Part shown: piece after piece, positions 45,640 to 54,808 of the stretch
How positions within the stretch are numbered: position 1 is the first letter of the stretch
Layout of the letters: every line of letters starts with the position of its first letter
Source of the DNA: Acididesulfobacillus acetoxydans
Lineage (GTDB): Bacteria; Bacillota; Desulfitobacteriia; Desulfitobacteriales; Desulfitobacteriaceae
NCBI RefSeq assembly: GCF_902729405.1
Contig: NZ_LR746496.1
Span: 1,116,001 to 1,180,000, forward strand
Length of the DNA stretch: 64,000 nt
Direction: 5' to 3'
Program-made: the position numbers and the translations under genes
Notes under the pieces: model-generated
Seen by the model: only the letters and a program-made list of their open reading frames with translations
What the model was told of the DNA's origin: nothing
Database searches by the model: none

Positions 45640-45825
45640 TTCGACAAGGGTGAATGCAACATGGCAACTGAAAGTGGCTCGTCAACATGAAAAGGCAGCC
45701 AATCAGCGCCAAGATTTGCTTCACAAGTTTTTCCAAAACTCATCCACGAAAATCAAGTGGTGTGCATTGAGGATCTATTGGTGAAAAACCTTGTCAGAAA
45801 CAGAGGACTGGTCAAATCCTTGAGG
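45640..45825 (+). pseudogene. tnpB (IS200/IS605 OrfB) fragment, frameshifted
   Basis: One frame gives WQLKVARQHEKAANQRQDLL, and a second frame continues [20 protein letters not shown] then [10 protein letters not shown]. This is the TnpB segment containing the conserved IEDL motif (the RuvC glutamate region). A frameshift lies near 45728. The zinc finger and the rest of the nuclease are missing, so it is nonfunctional. Confidence 0.75.
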
Positions 45826-45928
45826 CATTCATTGCAACTCACTTGCTCGAAGCGGGGACTGATCTAAGATATATCCAGGAACTCCTAGGACACAAAAATT
45901 CCAAGACCACAGAAAAAGATTATAGATA
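45818..45928 (+). pseudogene. Tyrosine recombinase (XerC/D-type) C-terminal fragment
   Basis: The reading [20 protein letters not shown], then [10 protein letters not shown] is the C-terminal catalytic motif of a phage-type integrase. The expected Tyr position appears as KDYR then stop. One base is missing in the HSF-ATH junction. It is joined directly to the tnpB fragment, showing that two different elements decayed into each other here. Confidence 0.75.
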
Positions 45929-46108
45929 GACATGGTGGCAGAAGAGCAAGAGGAAGGTATCGGAAGACATTCTTGTAAAAGAAGGCAAGGTCCAGTGCGT
46001 CGCCCTGAGTTCCCGGTGTCTTGGTTCGAGCTATAAGCGTGAATGCTGAGCAACAGAGAAGTGGTAAATATCACAACTCTGAGATGTAATAATCTTGGGG
46101 TGATTAGC

Positions 46109-46306
46109 GTGATTGTTGCGAGGGAGCATGTCAAGGCCCTTGTCGATCGGTTGAGCGATGAACAGGTTAAGGCCTTATGGATTTTCTTGAACGCCATGGT
46201 CTGGCCGGAGGTTGAGATTTCCTCGGAAGATGAGGCGGACATCAAAGAAGGTCTGGCCGATCTAGAGGCCGGCCGGAAGGTGCGTGCCGAAGATGCCTGG
46301 AAGTAG
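46109..46306 (+). CDS. Antitoxin-like small protein
   Basis: About 65 residues from GTG 46109 behind GGGGTGA. The sequence AREHVKALVDRLSDEQVKAL, then an acidic SSEDEADIKEGLADLEAGRK tail resembles antitoxins of RelBE/ParDE-type modules. The broken toxin gene overlaps its end by 14 bp, the usual antitoxin-first order. Longer in-frame starts (46043) lack a ribosome binding site. Confidence 0.65.
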   Translation: MIVAREHVKALVDRLSDEQVKALWIFLNAMVWPEVEISSEDEADIKEGLADLEAGRKVRAEDAWK

Positions 46307-46558
46307 CTTGGAATTTAGAGTGTTCCTTTCTGTAAAGGCTCTTAAGCAACTCAAGTCACTGACCTAACGGTTCAAAAGCGAGTAAAAGTAGCCGTGAAGA
46401 AGTTGGAAGTGTTTCCACCTGCTACGGAAATCGGTAAAGTCAAGGCACGTCCGGGTGAATTCAAGTTACGAGTTGGTCAACAAACAGTTGGGGACTGCTT
46501 GACAGCGCGCCAAGCACGTGATAGTTTAATAGTGAACTGTATATTCTTCGTTAGGTGA
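46293..46558 (+). pseudogene. RelE/ParE-type toxin, frameshifted
   Basis: ATG 46293 reads LEFRVFLSVKALKQLKSL then TAA at 46365. The next frame continues VQKRVKVAVKKLEVFPPATE, then GKVKARPGEFKLRVGQQTV to a stop at 46556. The pattern is the RelE superfamily fold (helix pair, then EFKLRVG strand), with a frameshift after residue 24 and a divergent C-terminus. The toxin is thus inactive while the antitoxin frame is open. Confidence 0.65.
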
Positions 46559-46735
46559 GGCTTCTGCATAGAGCATACGCCACTGCCCAGAAATGTCGAG
46601 AGACGCTAATGGGTTAACAGGTATTACCGGCATAAGGTTTTACTTAATGTGGCTGGGTGTAACCCTAGCTGTGTACGTGCCAAAACTCAGACGAGTGGAG
46701 AAAGGCGTATGAACATAAATGGTTTGAGACGTTAC
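46549..46735 (+). ncRNA. M-box (ykoK leader) magnesium riboswitch
   Basis: Conserved M-box blocks appear in order: TTAGGTGAGGCT, ATACGCCACTGCCCAGAAATG, TCGAGAGACGCTAATGGGTT, ACAGG, CTTAATGTGGCTGGGTG, TACGTGCCAAAACTCAGACG and GTGGAGAAAGGCG. It senses Mg2+. Its terminator follows directly and the controlled gene is an Nramp-related transporter. Confidence 0.88.
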
Positions 46736-46767
46736 AGTCGGCCTTTCCAATGAGGGTCGGCTTTTTT
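46736..46767 (+). terminator. M-box controlled terminator
   Basis: AGTCGGCCT pairs with GGGTCGGCT (9 bp with G-U pairs), loop of about 9 nt, then T6. Confidence 0.8.
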
Positions 46768-46925
46768 CCGTTTGCGTCATCTCTGTCCCAACTCGTTTCT
46801 TCAGACTCTTTTTTCCGCTTTTTTCTCCTTTTCTCACTGTGTCAGGCGGGTGGGCGAGGGGAATAGTATACCCCGAAGGTCTATTTTGCGACGAAGGTGG
46901 TTTTAGCAACAAATAGAAGGAAGTG

Positions 46926-48182
46926 ATGAAAGTGTGGAAGGAAAAATTCAACTGGCGTAACATTCTCATTTTCTTATCGATCATCGGACCGGGGATTATT
47001 ACGGCCAACGTGGATAACGATGCGGGTGGGATCACGACCTATTCGGTGGCCGGCGCTCATTTCGGCTTTAAGTTTCTCTGGGTGTTCATTCCCATGACTT
47101 TGGCCCTGATTGTGGTGCAGGAAATGAGTGCCCGTATGGGAGCCATTACGGGCAAAGGTTTGGCCGATTTGATCCGAGAGAACTTCGGTGTTCGTTTGAC
47201 CCTCTTTATTCTGGCAGGTTTGCTCATCGCCGATGTTGGCAACACGGTCTCGGAGTTTGCCGGCGTCGCTTCCAGCGGGGATATTTTCGGGTTAAGCAAG
47301 TACATCGTGGTACCTGTATCCGGGCTGGTCGTCTGGCTCCTGGTTGTCAAAGGGACCTACCGAAGGGTGGAAAAGATATTTCTTATCGCCAGTGCCCTCT
47401 ACATTACTTACATCTTCGCCGGATTTTTGGCCCGTCCGAATTGGGGACAGGTGGCCAGGGCCACCTTTATACCGAGTTTCAGTACGGACTCCGCTTATAT
47501 CGCGATGTTTGTCGGGCTGGTCGGGACCACGATAGCGCCCTGGATGCAGTTTTACATCCAGTCTTCGGTGGTTGAAAAAGGGATTACGGCAAAAGAGTAC
47601 AAATACTCGCGCCTGGATGTGATTTTCGGCTGTTTCATGACGGATATTGTGGCCGTCTTCATCGTTGTGGCTTGTGCCGCAACCCTGTATAAATCCGGAA
47701 TTGTCATCAGTGACGCCCAGCATGCGGCCATCGCCTTGCGTCCACTGGCCGGGCAGTATGCGTCTGTTCTCTTTGCCCTGGGTTTGTTCGATGCTTCGAT
47801 CTTTTCCGCTACTATTCTGCCGCTGGCCACGGCCTACTACGTGTGCGAGGCTTTAGGCTTTGAAGCCGGGGTGGATAAATCATTCAAGGAAGCGCCCCAG
47901 TTTTATACTCTTTACACCATCATCATTATTCTCGGCGTTGCCATTATCCTGGTTCCCAAGGCGCCGCTGGTGCCCATCATGCTCTGGTCACAAGTTATCA
48001 ACGGGATTTTGCTGCCTTTTGTCCTGGTATTCATGCTTTTCCTTATCAACAACCGGAAATTGATGGGTTCTTATACAAACTCCAAGTTATTTAACGGCGT
48101 GGCCTGGAGCACAACGGTTATCATGATCGGTTTGACTCTCCTTTTGGTCGTATCCTCTCTCTTTCCGACTGTATTTGGCTGA
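46926..48182 (+). CDS. Nramp-related magnesium transporter (NRMT)
   Basis: The 418-residue protein has eleven helices and the Nramp (LeuT) fold. The TM1 metal motif, DPGN in Mn/Fe Nramps, reads VDNDAGGITTYS here. The TM6 motif, MPH in classical members, reads APWMQFYIQSS. Loss of the soft-metal methionine and altered TM1 are features of NRMT proteins, known to carry Mg2+ and often controlled by M-box RNA. The M-box upstream fits perfectly. ATG 46926 has AGAAGGA upstream. I infer Mg2+ uptake. Confidence 0.88.
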   Translation: MKVWKEKFNWRNILIFLSIIGPGIITANVDNDAGGITTYSVAGAHFGFKFLWVFIPMTLALIVVQEMSARMGAITGKGLADLIRENFGVRLTLFILAGLLIADVGNTVSEFAGVASSGDIFGLSKYIVVPVSGLVVWLLVVKGTYRRVEKIFLIASALYITYIFAGFLARPNWGQVARATFIPSFSTDSAYIAMFVGLVGTTIAPWMQFYIQSSVVEKGITAKEYKYSRLDVIFGCFMTDIVAVFIVVACAATLYKSGIVISDAQHAAIALRPLAGQYASVLFALGLFDASIFSATILPLATAYYVCEALGFEAGVDKSFKEAPQFYTLYTIIIILGVAIILVPKAPLVPIMLWSQVINGILLPFVLVFMLFLINNRKLMGSYTNSKLFNGVAWSTTVIMIGLTLLLVVSSLFPTVFG

Positions 48183-48248
48183 CTGCTTTGCCTTTCTTCT
48201 GGGGATTTTCACGCCTGTGCCCGCATTCTTTATGCCCGATTCATCCAA

Positions 48249-48273
48249 TATAATAGGGTATTATGCTATTATA
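48249..48273 (+). promoter_or_regulatory. TATAATAG inverted repeat in kdpD upstream region
   Basis: Perfect 8-bp arms TATAATAG (48249-48256) and CTATTATA (48266-48273) separated by 9 bp. The first arm contains a consensus -10. Probably an operator/promoter. Confidence 0.45.
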
Positions 48274-48278
48274 AGTAT

Positions 48279-48358
48279 AGAGGCGGCTCAAGCTGCACCG
48301 CCTGCGTGCGCGGACGCTCCTCAACTTGGACGGTTGGACGGTTCGCTGAGCCTGTGCA
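48279..48358. repeat. 75-bp dispersed repeat copy 2
   Basis: It matches 45092-45166 with the identical 20-bp core at 48294-48313, differing mainly by an 8-bp GGACGGTT duplication near its end. It sits in the 310-bp gap before kdpD. Confidence 0.7.
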
Positions 48359-48493
48359 GCCTGGTAACTATTTTCCTGCTTTGCCGGCTGTACTTTTGCG
48401 GCGGGCGGACTTGGGGATTGTAACAGTAACGACTGCCGCTGGGGTTCTCTACTTCTTGCCGGCGGATGCTTGGGGTTGAGGAGATGAAAGACA

Positions 48494-51211
48494 ATGGTGG
48501 AAGACAGGCGGGCTGACCCCGATGATCTTCTGGCAGGGATCAAAGAAGAGAACGGAGGGCGGCTGACCGTCTTTCTTGGGGCAGCGGCCGGTGTCGGGAA
48601 AACCTATGCCATGTTGGAGGCGGCCAGGGAGAAACTGGCTGAAGGAGTTGAAATGGTTGCCGGTTGGGTTGAGCCTCATGCACGGCCGGAAACCTTGGCT
48701 TTGTTGGCAGGACTGCCTTCTGTTCCGCCGCGCACTTTAGAGTACCGGGGGAAAACGCTGGTTGAAATGGACTTAGATGCCATATTGAAACGCCGTCCGA
48801 AATTGGTTTTGGTGGATGAACTGGCCCATACCAACGCTCCGGGCGCCAGGCATATGAAGCGGTATCAGGATGTGGAAGAACTGCTTGCCGCCGGTATTGA
48901 CGTTTATACGACTTTAAACGTACAGCATGTGGAAAGTTTTAAAGACATCGTGGCCCAAATCACGGGGGTGAAAGTGCGGGAATCCGTGCCTGATCAGGTA
49001 TTAGAGAAAGCCCGTCTTCAACTTGTCGACATTCCCCCCGAAGAACTGATCCAACGTCTGCAGGAAGGAAAGGTCTACGTGCCCGACCAGGCGGTTCGGG
49101 CTATCAAGAATTTTTTCCGCCCGGGCAATATCAATGCCCTGCGGGAGTTATCCATGCGCTTTACGGCCCAGCGGGTTGACCGCCAGCTGGAAACTTACAT
49201 GAGGGCCCACGGTATTGCGGGCCCTTGGCCGGCCGGGGAAAGGGTGATGGTCTGCATCAGTCCGAGCCCTTTCTCCGAAAGGCTAATTCGCTTTGGACGC
49301 CGGATTGCGGTGGGGCTGAGAGCCGAACTGCTGGTGGTCTACGTGGAGACCCCCCGGCGTCTGCCCGCGACGGAGAAGGAGAAGAACCAGCTGGCTAAAA
49401 ATATGCACTTGGCCCAGGAATTGAACGCGGAGACTATCAGCATCGGCGGCGGGGATGTAGCCGAAGAACTGCTGGAAATCGCCCGCAGGCGCAACGTGAC
49501 CCAGATTATTATCGGCAAGCCCGGCAAGTACGGTTTCTTGGACCGTTTACAGGGCTCAGTGATTGACAAGGTGGTCCGGCGCAGCCAGAATGTCAGCGTC
49601 CATGTCATTCCCGGAGATCTGGGCGCGAAGGAAGAGCCTGTCTGCACCCGTCCCCGGAAACGCCAGCCTTCTTTTCCTCTCGGGCGCTACCTGGGAGTGC
49701 TCCTGCTTATGTTCTTGGTCACTTTAACCGGACACTGGCTGGAACCGGCGTTCGGCGTGGTCAATATTGCTATGCTCTATTTGCTCCCGGTCTTATTTGC
49801 GGCCGTGAAATGGGGGTTTAAGCCGGCTATCGCCGCTTCCGCCCTCGGACTCATGGCTTTTGATTTCTTCTTCATCCCGCCGACTCTGAGCTTTACGGTC
49901 CATGATTTTCGCTACCTAATTACCTTTGCGATTTTTCTCTTAGTGGGACTCTTGACCGGAAAACTTTCCACACGCCTGCGGGAGCAGGTGAAACACGCCC
50001 GCAAACGGGAGATTCGCACGGCGGCTCTCTATGCCCTGAGCCGGGAGATTACGGCGGTTGGAAGTCTGGATCAGGTTTTGCAGAGCGCGGCGCGCAAAGT
50101 TTCGGAAACCATGGAAGGCCAGGTCATCGTGCTGTTGCCGGATGAGAAGGGAGGATTGGTGTTGCGGGCCTGCTCAAACTCGGAAAACGCCTGCCGCCTT
50201 CTCGACGACAATGAACGGGCGGTCGCCACTTGGGTTTTTGAACATGGGGAAATGGCAGGCAAAGGAACGGATACGCTGGGGGGGTCGAGCGGTTGTTATC
50301 TGCCACTGAAAGCCGAACGTCAGACCTGCGGTGTTTTGGGGATTCGGTTCAACAGCCCGGAACGTTATCTCCGGGATGAGCAGCAACGCCTTTTGGAGGC
50401 TTTTTCCGGTTTGGTTGCCGTAGCCGTCACCCGCATTTCCCTGGAAAAGGAAGCCCGGGAAGCCCGGCTTCTCAATGAATCGGAGAAGCTGCGCACGGCT
50501 CTGCTGAATTCCATTTCCCACGACCTGCGCACCCCGTTGGCATCCATGATCGGAGCGGTGTCCAGCCTTCTGGAAGGCGAGGAGATCTACGGGGTCGAAG
50601 CCCGGAGGGATCTGTTGCAGACCATTCATCAGGGAGCGGTGCGTATGAACCGCCTGGTTAATAACATTCTGGATATGGCGCGTTTGGAAAGCGGGATGCT
50701 TCAACTGCATAAAGAATGGTGCGATATCGAGGATATCATCGGCGTGGCCGTGCGGCGGCTGGGTGAACCCCTGCGCACCCGGGCGCTGCACATTGACCTA
50801 GGCCGCGCCGTCCCCCTTATTCACGTGGATTTTGTGCTCATTGAGCAAGTCTTGGTCAATCTGCTGGACAATGCCGTCAAATATTCGAAACCGGACAGTG
50901 AAATCCTTCTGGCGGTGCGCAACGATGAACGCGAAATGGAAGTCTCCGTGCACGATCAGGGAACCCTCATTCCCGAAAGCGACTTGGAGCGCATTTTCGA
51001 TAAATTTTACCGGATCAATGCGCCGCGCCAAATCAGCGGCACAGGGCTGGGGTTGGCGATTTGCAAAGGGATCATCGATGTGCACGGAGGAAAAATCGGG
51101 GCGAAAAACGAGCGGGACGGGGTGACCGTCAGGTTCGCGCTGCCTCTGGAGAAGGATGCTCCCGGAAAAATTCCTTTGCCCCAGGGGGTGAGCGCGCGTG
51201 GAAATGAGTAA
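48494..51211 (+). CDS. kdpD: KdpD sensor histidine kinase
   Basis: The 905-residue kinase is full length. It has an N-terminal KdpD domain (Walker A GAAAGVGKTYAMLEAA near 30, VDELAHTNAPG Walker B), a universal-stress domain (residues 245-370), four helices (near 395-500), GAF (520-660), HisKA (NSISHDLRTPLASMIGAVSS) and HATPase (LLDNAVKYSKPDS, SGTGLGLAICKGI). It senses K+ limitation or turgor. The kdpFABC pump genes are absent from this window. ATG 48494 follows GAGGAG. Confidence 0.94.
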   Translation: MVEDRRADPDDLLAGIKEENGGRLTVFLGAAAGVGKTYAMLEAAREKLAEGVEMVAGWVEPHARPETLALLAGLPSVPPRTLEYRGKTLVEMDLDAILKRRPKLVLVDELAHTNAPGARHMKRYQDVEELLAAGIDVYTTLNVQHVESFKDIVAQITGVKVRESVPDQVLEKARLQLVDIPPEELIQRLQEGKVYVPDQAVRAIKNFFRPGNINALRELSMRFTAQRVDRQLETYMRAHGIAGPWPAGERVMVCISPSPFSERLIRFGRRIAVGLRAELLVVYVETPRRLPATEKEKNQLAKNMHLAQELNAETISIGGGDVAEELLEIARRRNVTQIIIGKPGKYGFLDRLQGSVIDKVVRRSQNVSVHVIPGDLGAKEEPVCTRPRKRQPSFPLGRYLGVLLLMFLVTLTGHWLEPAFGVVNIAMLYLLPVLFAAVKWGFKPAIAASALGLMAFDFFFIPPTLSFTVHDFRYLITFAIFLLVGLLTGKLSTRLREQVKHARKREIRTAALYALSREITAVGSLDQVLQSAARKVSETMEGQVIVLLPDEKGGLVLRACSNSENACRLLDDNERAVATWVFEHGEMAGKGTDTLGGSSGCYLPLKAERQTCGVLGIRFNSPERYLRDEQQRLLEAFSGLVAVAVTRISLEKEAREARLLNESEKLRTALLNSISHDLRTPLASMIGAVSSLLEGEEIYGVEARRDLLQTIHQGAVRMNRLVNNILDMARLESGMLQLHKEWCDIEDIIGVAVRRLGEPLRTRALHIDLGRAVPLIHVDFVLIEQVLVNLLDNAVKYSKPDSEILLAVRNDEREMEVSVHDQGTLIPESDLERIFDKFYRINAPRQISGTGLGLAICKGIIDVHGGKIGAKNERDGVTVRFALPLEKDAPGKIPLPQGVSARGNE

Positions 51212-51881
51212 GACCCGGGTTCTGGTCATCGATGACGAGGTTCAGATACGGCGTTTGTTGAAGGTCGCCTTGACAGCCCATAATTATGATGTTTATGAAG
51301 CGGGGACCGGTCAGGGCGGACTCAATTGGATTGCCATGCATAAACCCGATCTGGTTTTGCTGGATCTCGGCCTTCCCGACCAGGACGGACTGGAGGTGAT
51401 CAAAAACCTGAGGGAATGGTCCCAGGTCCCGGTCGTGATTTTGTCGGCGCGGGAGCAGGAGAGTGAGAAGATCGCTGCGCTGGACGCGGGGGCCGATGAC
51501 TATGTGACTAAACCCTTCAGCATGGGAGAACTCCTGGCCAGGCTGCGGGCAGCCTTGCGGCATGCATCGGAGGCCGCGGAGGAGCCTCTGCTGACATTTG
51601 AGGGCTTAAGCATTGACCGTTCCCGCCGCATGGTGGCAGTGGACGGGGTGGAGGTCAAGCTGACCCCGACGGAGTACGAGTTGATGAAAGTCCTGGCTGC
51701 CAATGCCGGCAAGGTTCTGACCCATCGCCAACTGTTGCGGGCCGTCTGGGGACCGGCTTATGAACACGAGAATCATTACCTGCGCATCTATGTGGGACAA
51801 TTGCGCCGAAAAATAGAGCCGGATCCCTCCCGGCCCCGGCATATTTTGACGGAGGCCGGGGTAGGATACCGGCTGGTTTGA
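51198..51881 (+). CDS. kdpE: KdpE response regulator
   Basis: The 227-residue OmpR-family regulator has receiver residues in LVIDDEVQIRR, phosphoacceptor LVLLDLGLPDQDGLE near 56 and YVTKPFSMGELLARLR, then a winged helix with HYLRIYVGQLRRKIE, a KdpE-typical stretch, and GVGYRLV. Its GTG start overlaps kdpD by 14 bp. It pairs with KdpD to control potassium uptake genes located elsewhere. Confidence 0.93.
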   Translation: MEMSKTRVLVIDDEVQIRRLLKVALTAHNYDVYEAGTGQGGLNWIAMHKPDLVLLDLGLPDQDGLEVIKNLREWSQVPVVILSAREQESEKIAALDAGADDYVTKPFSMGELLARLRAALRHASEAAEEPLLTFEGLSIDRSRRMVAVDGVEVKLTPTEYELMKVLAANAGKVLTHRQLLRAVWGPAYEHENHYLRIYVGQLRRKIEPDPSRPRHILTEAGVGYRLV

Positions 51882-51948
51882 GCTCAATTTCGTTGCGGGC
51901 GGGCGAAGCGGTTTCAGCGCACGTATGTTCTCACCGGTCAGGGTCATT

Positions 51949-53409
51949 TCAGTTCTCGCGTCCCCAGACAGAAGCGAAGTCAAGGGACGTACCCTGGAAT
52001 CCCCCGATTTCGGTCAACTGAGGGTCAAGGAGAGGCTGTTTTCGCGTTGTACTCAGGGTAGCCAGATGGGTCAGGCTGCCGCTGATGAAGTCGGGGTAGG
52101 CTTCCTCGCCGTGTAAGGAAAGATCCAGCCCCGTGTCCTCTTCCTCGAAGTTGACGCGCAGGGTGGTGAAGAGAGCAATGGCTTTGAGAATGAGGAAAGT
52201 CATGGTGACGGTCAGCACGATGGTTACGCCCACGCTAAGAGCCTGAATTCCCAATTGCCGGGGGTTGCCGTAAAGGAGGCCGTTCGCTCCGGCGGGATTG
52301 ATCGCCTTGCTGGCGAAAATGCCGGTGGCCAGAGCTCCCCAGGTTCCCCCGATGCCGTGGCAGCCAAAGGCGTCCAAAGCGTCGTCATACCCGAGGCGTT
52401 CTTTGAGAAGGCTTACGGCAAAATAACTGATGATGCCGCCCATCAGTCCGATGAAAATGGAGGAGAGCGGGCTGACAAACCCAGCCGCCGGGGTGATGGC
52501 TACCAAACCGGTGACCGCCCCGCTGGCGGCGCCCAGGACGGTGGGTTTGCCCCGATGCAGCCGTTCGACAGTTATCCAGGCCAAGGCCGCGGCGGCGGCC
52601 GATGTATTGGTGGTGACAAAAGCCATACCGGCCAATCCGTTGGCGGCCAAAGCACTTCCCGAGTTGAACCCGAACCAGCCGAACCAGAGCAAGCCTGCCC
52701 CCAAAATGGTCATCGGGATATGGTGGGGGGCCATGGGTTCCTTGCCGTAGCCTTGCCGTTTGCCCAAGACGAGGGCAGCCACAAGCCCGGAAAATCCGGA
52801 ACTGATGTGCACCACCGTTCCCCCGGCGAAGTCCAAAGCACCCAGATTCCTGAGGAAACCGCCGTTGCCCCAGACCCAGTGAGCCAGGGGATCGTAGACA
52901 AAGAGGGCCCAGAGGAAGATGAAAGCGACGAAAGCCGGAAACTTCATGCGTTCTGCGACTGAACCGCTGATCAAAGCGGGTGTGATGACGGCAAACATCA
53001 TCTGGAAAGCCATAAAGACGATGGCCGGTATCGTGGCGGCGTACGCCGGATTCGGGACCGATCCCACTCCCGTCAGGCCAAGCCAGTTCAGGCCGCCTAT
53101 AATCCCCCCGTGGTCCGGGCCGAAGGCCAGACTGTAGCCAAAGAGTACCCATTGCAGGGAGATAAGCCCCATCACCACCAAACTGTGCATCATCGTGCTG
53201 AGGACGTTCTTTTTGCGGACCATGCCGCCGTAAAAAAGGGCCAAGCCTGGGGTCATGAGCAGGACCAAAGCGGCCGAAAGCAGGACGAAAGCGGTGTCGC
53301 CGGAGTTGATCTGGGCGGGACCGGCCGCCAGAGCCGCGGAGGGAAAGGCCAGCAAGCCGGCCAACGAGATTGGAAGAATAAGACCCTTAAGAATAAGACC
53401 TTTGCGCAT
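51949..53409 (-). CDS. amtB: Ammonium transporter
   Basis: The 486-residue protein has a cleavable N-terminal signal (LPISLAGLLAFPSAALA) and eleven helices of the Amt family: ALVLLMTPGLALFYGGMVR, the conserved pore histidines in DFAGGTVVHISSGFSGLVAA and FGCHGIGGTWGALATGIFA. The C-terminal tail is about 60 residues longer than the core and acidic (EEEDTGLDLSLHGEEAY). Such tails contact PII proteins, but no glnK is adjacent. ATG 53409 follows GGGAGG. It converges with kdpE. Confidence 0.93.
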   Translation of the reverse strand: MRKGLILKGLILPISLAGLLAFPSAALAAGPAQINSGDTAFVLLSAALVLLMTPGLALFYGGMVRKKNVLSTMMHSLVVMGLISLQWVLFGYSLAFGPDHGGIIGGLNWLGLTGVGSVPNPAYAATIPAIVFMAFQMMFAVITPALISGSVAERMKFPAFVAFIFLWALFVYDPLAHWVWGNGGFLRNLGALDFAGGTVVHISSGFSGLVAALVLGKRQGYGKEPMAPHHIPMTILGAGLLWFGWFGFNSGSALAANGLAGMAFVTTNTSAAAAALAWITVERLHRGKPTVLGAASGAVTGLVAITPAAGFVSPLSSIFIGLMGGIISYFAVSLLKERLGYDDALDAFGCHGIGGTWGALATGIFASKAINPAGANGLLYGNPRQLGIQALSVGVTIVLTVTMTFLILKAIALFTTLRVNFEEEDTGLDLSLHGEEAYPDFISGSLTHLATLSTTRKQPLLDPQLTEIGGFQGTSLDFASVWGREN

Positions 53410-53665
53410 GTGATTTCCTCCCAAGCCGATTTTCGTCTTAATCAATTAATCAAATTGAAGGAGCCCCGGATAAAGTGAAAAAGTTGATAGGGAAAATCCG
53501 GAGAACAAAAAAAGACACTTCGGAGCCTATTCTCCTAAAGCGTCTTTGCTTTGCGAACGGAAGTTCATCCCTTATAGCTATACTCTAATGGGAAACCGGG
53601 CCGAATTCAACCCATCCGGCCAATAAATACTGTATACATGATCAGTTGTGGAAAGGAGTTTTAGC

Positions 53666-54808
53666 GTGTTGTACCGAAAGTTTGGACACACGGATTTCCA
53701 TGTTTCCGCCTTGGGATTTGGGTCTATGCGCCTGCCCGTCTTAGAAGGCGACGCCGGCAAAGTAGACGAAACCAAAGCCGTTGAGATGATTCGTTACGCC
53801 ATTGACCATGGGGTGAACTATGTCGATACCGCTTACCTTTATCATCAGGGTCAGAGTGAAATCCTGGTGGCTAAAGCTCTACGAGACGGGTATCGGGAGA
53901 AAGTCAAGCTGGCCACCAAGCTTCCCGTCTGGTTGACGGAACACTACGAAGATTTTGACAGGTATTTGAACGAGCAGCTGGAGAAGCTGGGAACGGATCA
54001 CATCGATTTCTATCTGCTGCATGCGCTGAACAGGAATACTTGGCCCAAGGCCAAGGAAGCCGGGGTACTTCGCTTTCTCGACCGGGCCGCGGCCGACGGA
54101 AGAATCGGTTATGCGGGTTTCTCTTTTCATGATGAAGAAAAGCTCTTTGAAGAGATCATCGACGCCTACTCCTGGACTTTCTGTCAGATGCAGTACAATT
54201 ATATGGACACGAATATCCAGGCCGGGACCGAAGGGCTGAATTATGCCGCTGCCAAAGGCCTGGCGGTAATCATTATGGAACCCATCAAAGGCGGAAAACT
54301 GGCCGCGAACCCGCCCCGGGCCGTGCAAGAGTTGTGGGCAAGTGCTCCTACTGAGAGAACTCCGGCAGAATGGGCTCTGCGTTGGGTCTGGAATCACCCG
54401 CAAGTTTCACTGGTTTTGAGCGGAATGAGCACCATGGAACAGGTGCAAGAGAATGTGCGGATTGCCGCCGAGGCTGAGCCCAATTCTTTAACCTCGGAGG
54501 AGCTGCGCCTTATTGGCGAGGTCAGAAAAACTTACGCGGCTTTGACCAAAGTGGGCTGCACGGGTTGCGGCTATTGTCTGCCTTGCCCCTCGGGAGTGGA
54601 TATTCCCCGGAATTTTGCCCTGTATAATGACGCTTACATCTATGATCAGCTGGATGCTTCGGTCATGGCTTATCAAAACCTCCTGGAGGAGGGAGCGAGG
54701 GCCTCAGCCTGTGTGGAATGCGGTGAGTGTGAGTCCGTTTGCCCGCAGCAACTCAACATCCGCATATACCTGAAGGAGGTGCACAGAACTCTCTCGAGAG
54801 GAAACTGA
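53666..54808 (+). CDS. Aldo/keto reductase with C-terminal 4Fe-4S domain
   Basis: The 380-residue protein has an AKR TIM barrel (residues 1-275: VSALGFGSMRLP, VNYVDTAYLYHQGQSE with catalytic Asp and Tyr, KLATKLPVW, DFYLLHALN) and a C-terminal ferredoxin-like extension. The first cysteine cluster, CTGCGYCLPCP, lies near residue 297, and CVECGECESVCP lies near 352. This is the clostridial Fe-S aldo/keto reductase type. GTG 53666 follows AAGGAG. The last 14 codons are part of an 81-bp tandem duplication downstream. Substrate unknown. Confidence 0.88.
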   Translation: MLYRKFGHTDFHVSALGFGSMRLPVLEGDAGKVDETKAVEMIRYAIDHGVNYVDTAYLYHQGQSEILVAKALRDGYREKVKLATKLPVWLTEHYEDFDRYLNEQLEKLGTDHIDFYLLHALNRNTWPKAKEAGVLRFLDRAAADGRIGYAGFSFHDEEKLFEEIIDAYSWTFCQMQYNYMDTNIQAGTEGLNYAAAKGLAVIIMEPIKGGKLAANPPRAVQELWASAPTERTPAEWALRWVWNHPQVSLVLSGMSTMEQVQENVRIAAEAEPNSLTSEELRLIGEVRKTYAALTKVGCTGCGYCLPCPSGVDIPRNFALYNDAYIYDQLDASVMAYQNLLEEGARASACVECGECESVCPQQLNIRIYLKEVHRTLSRGN

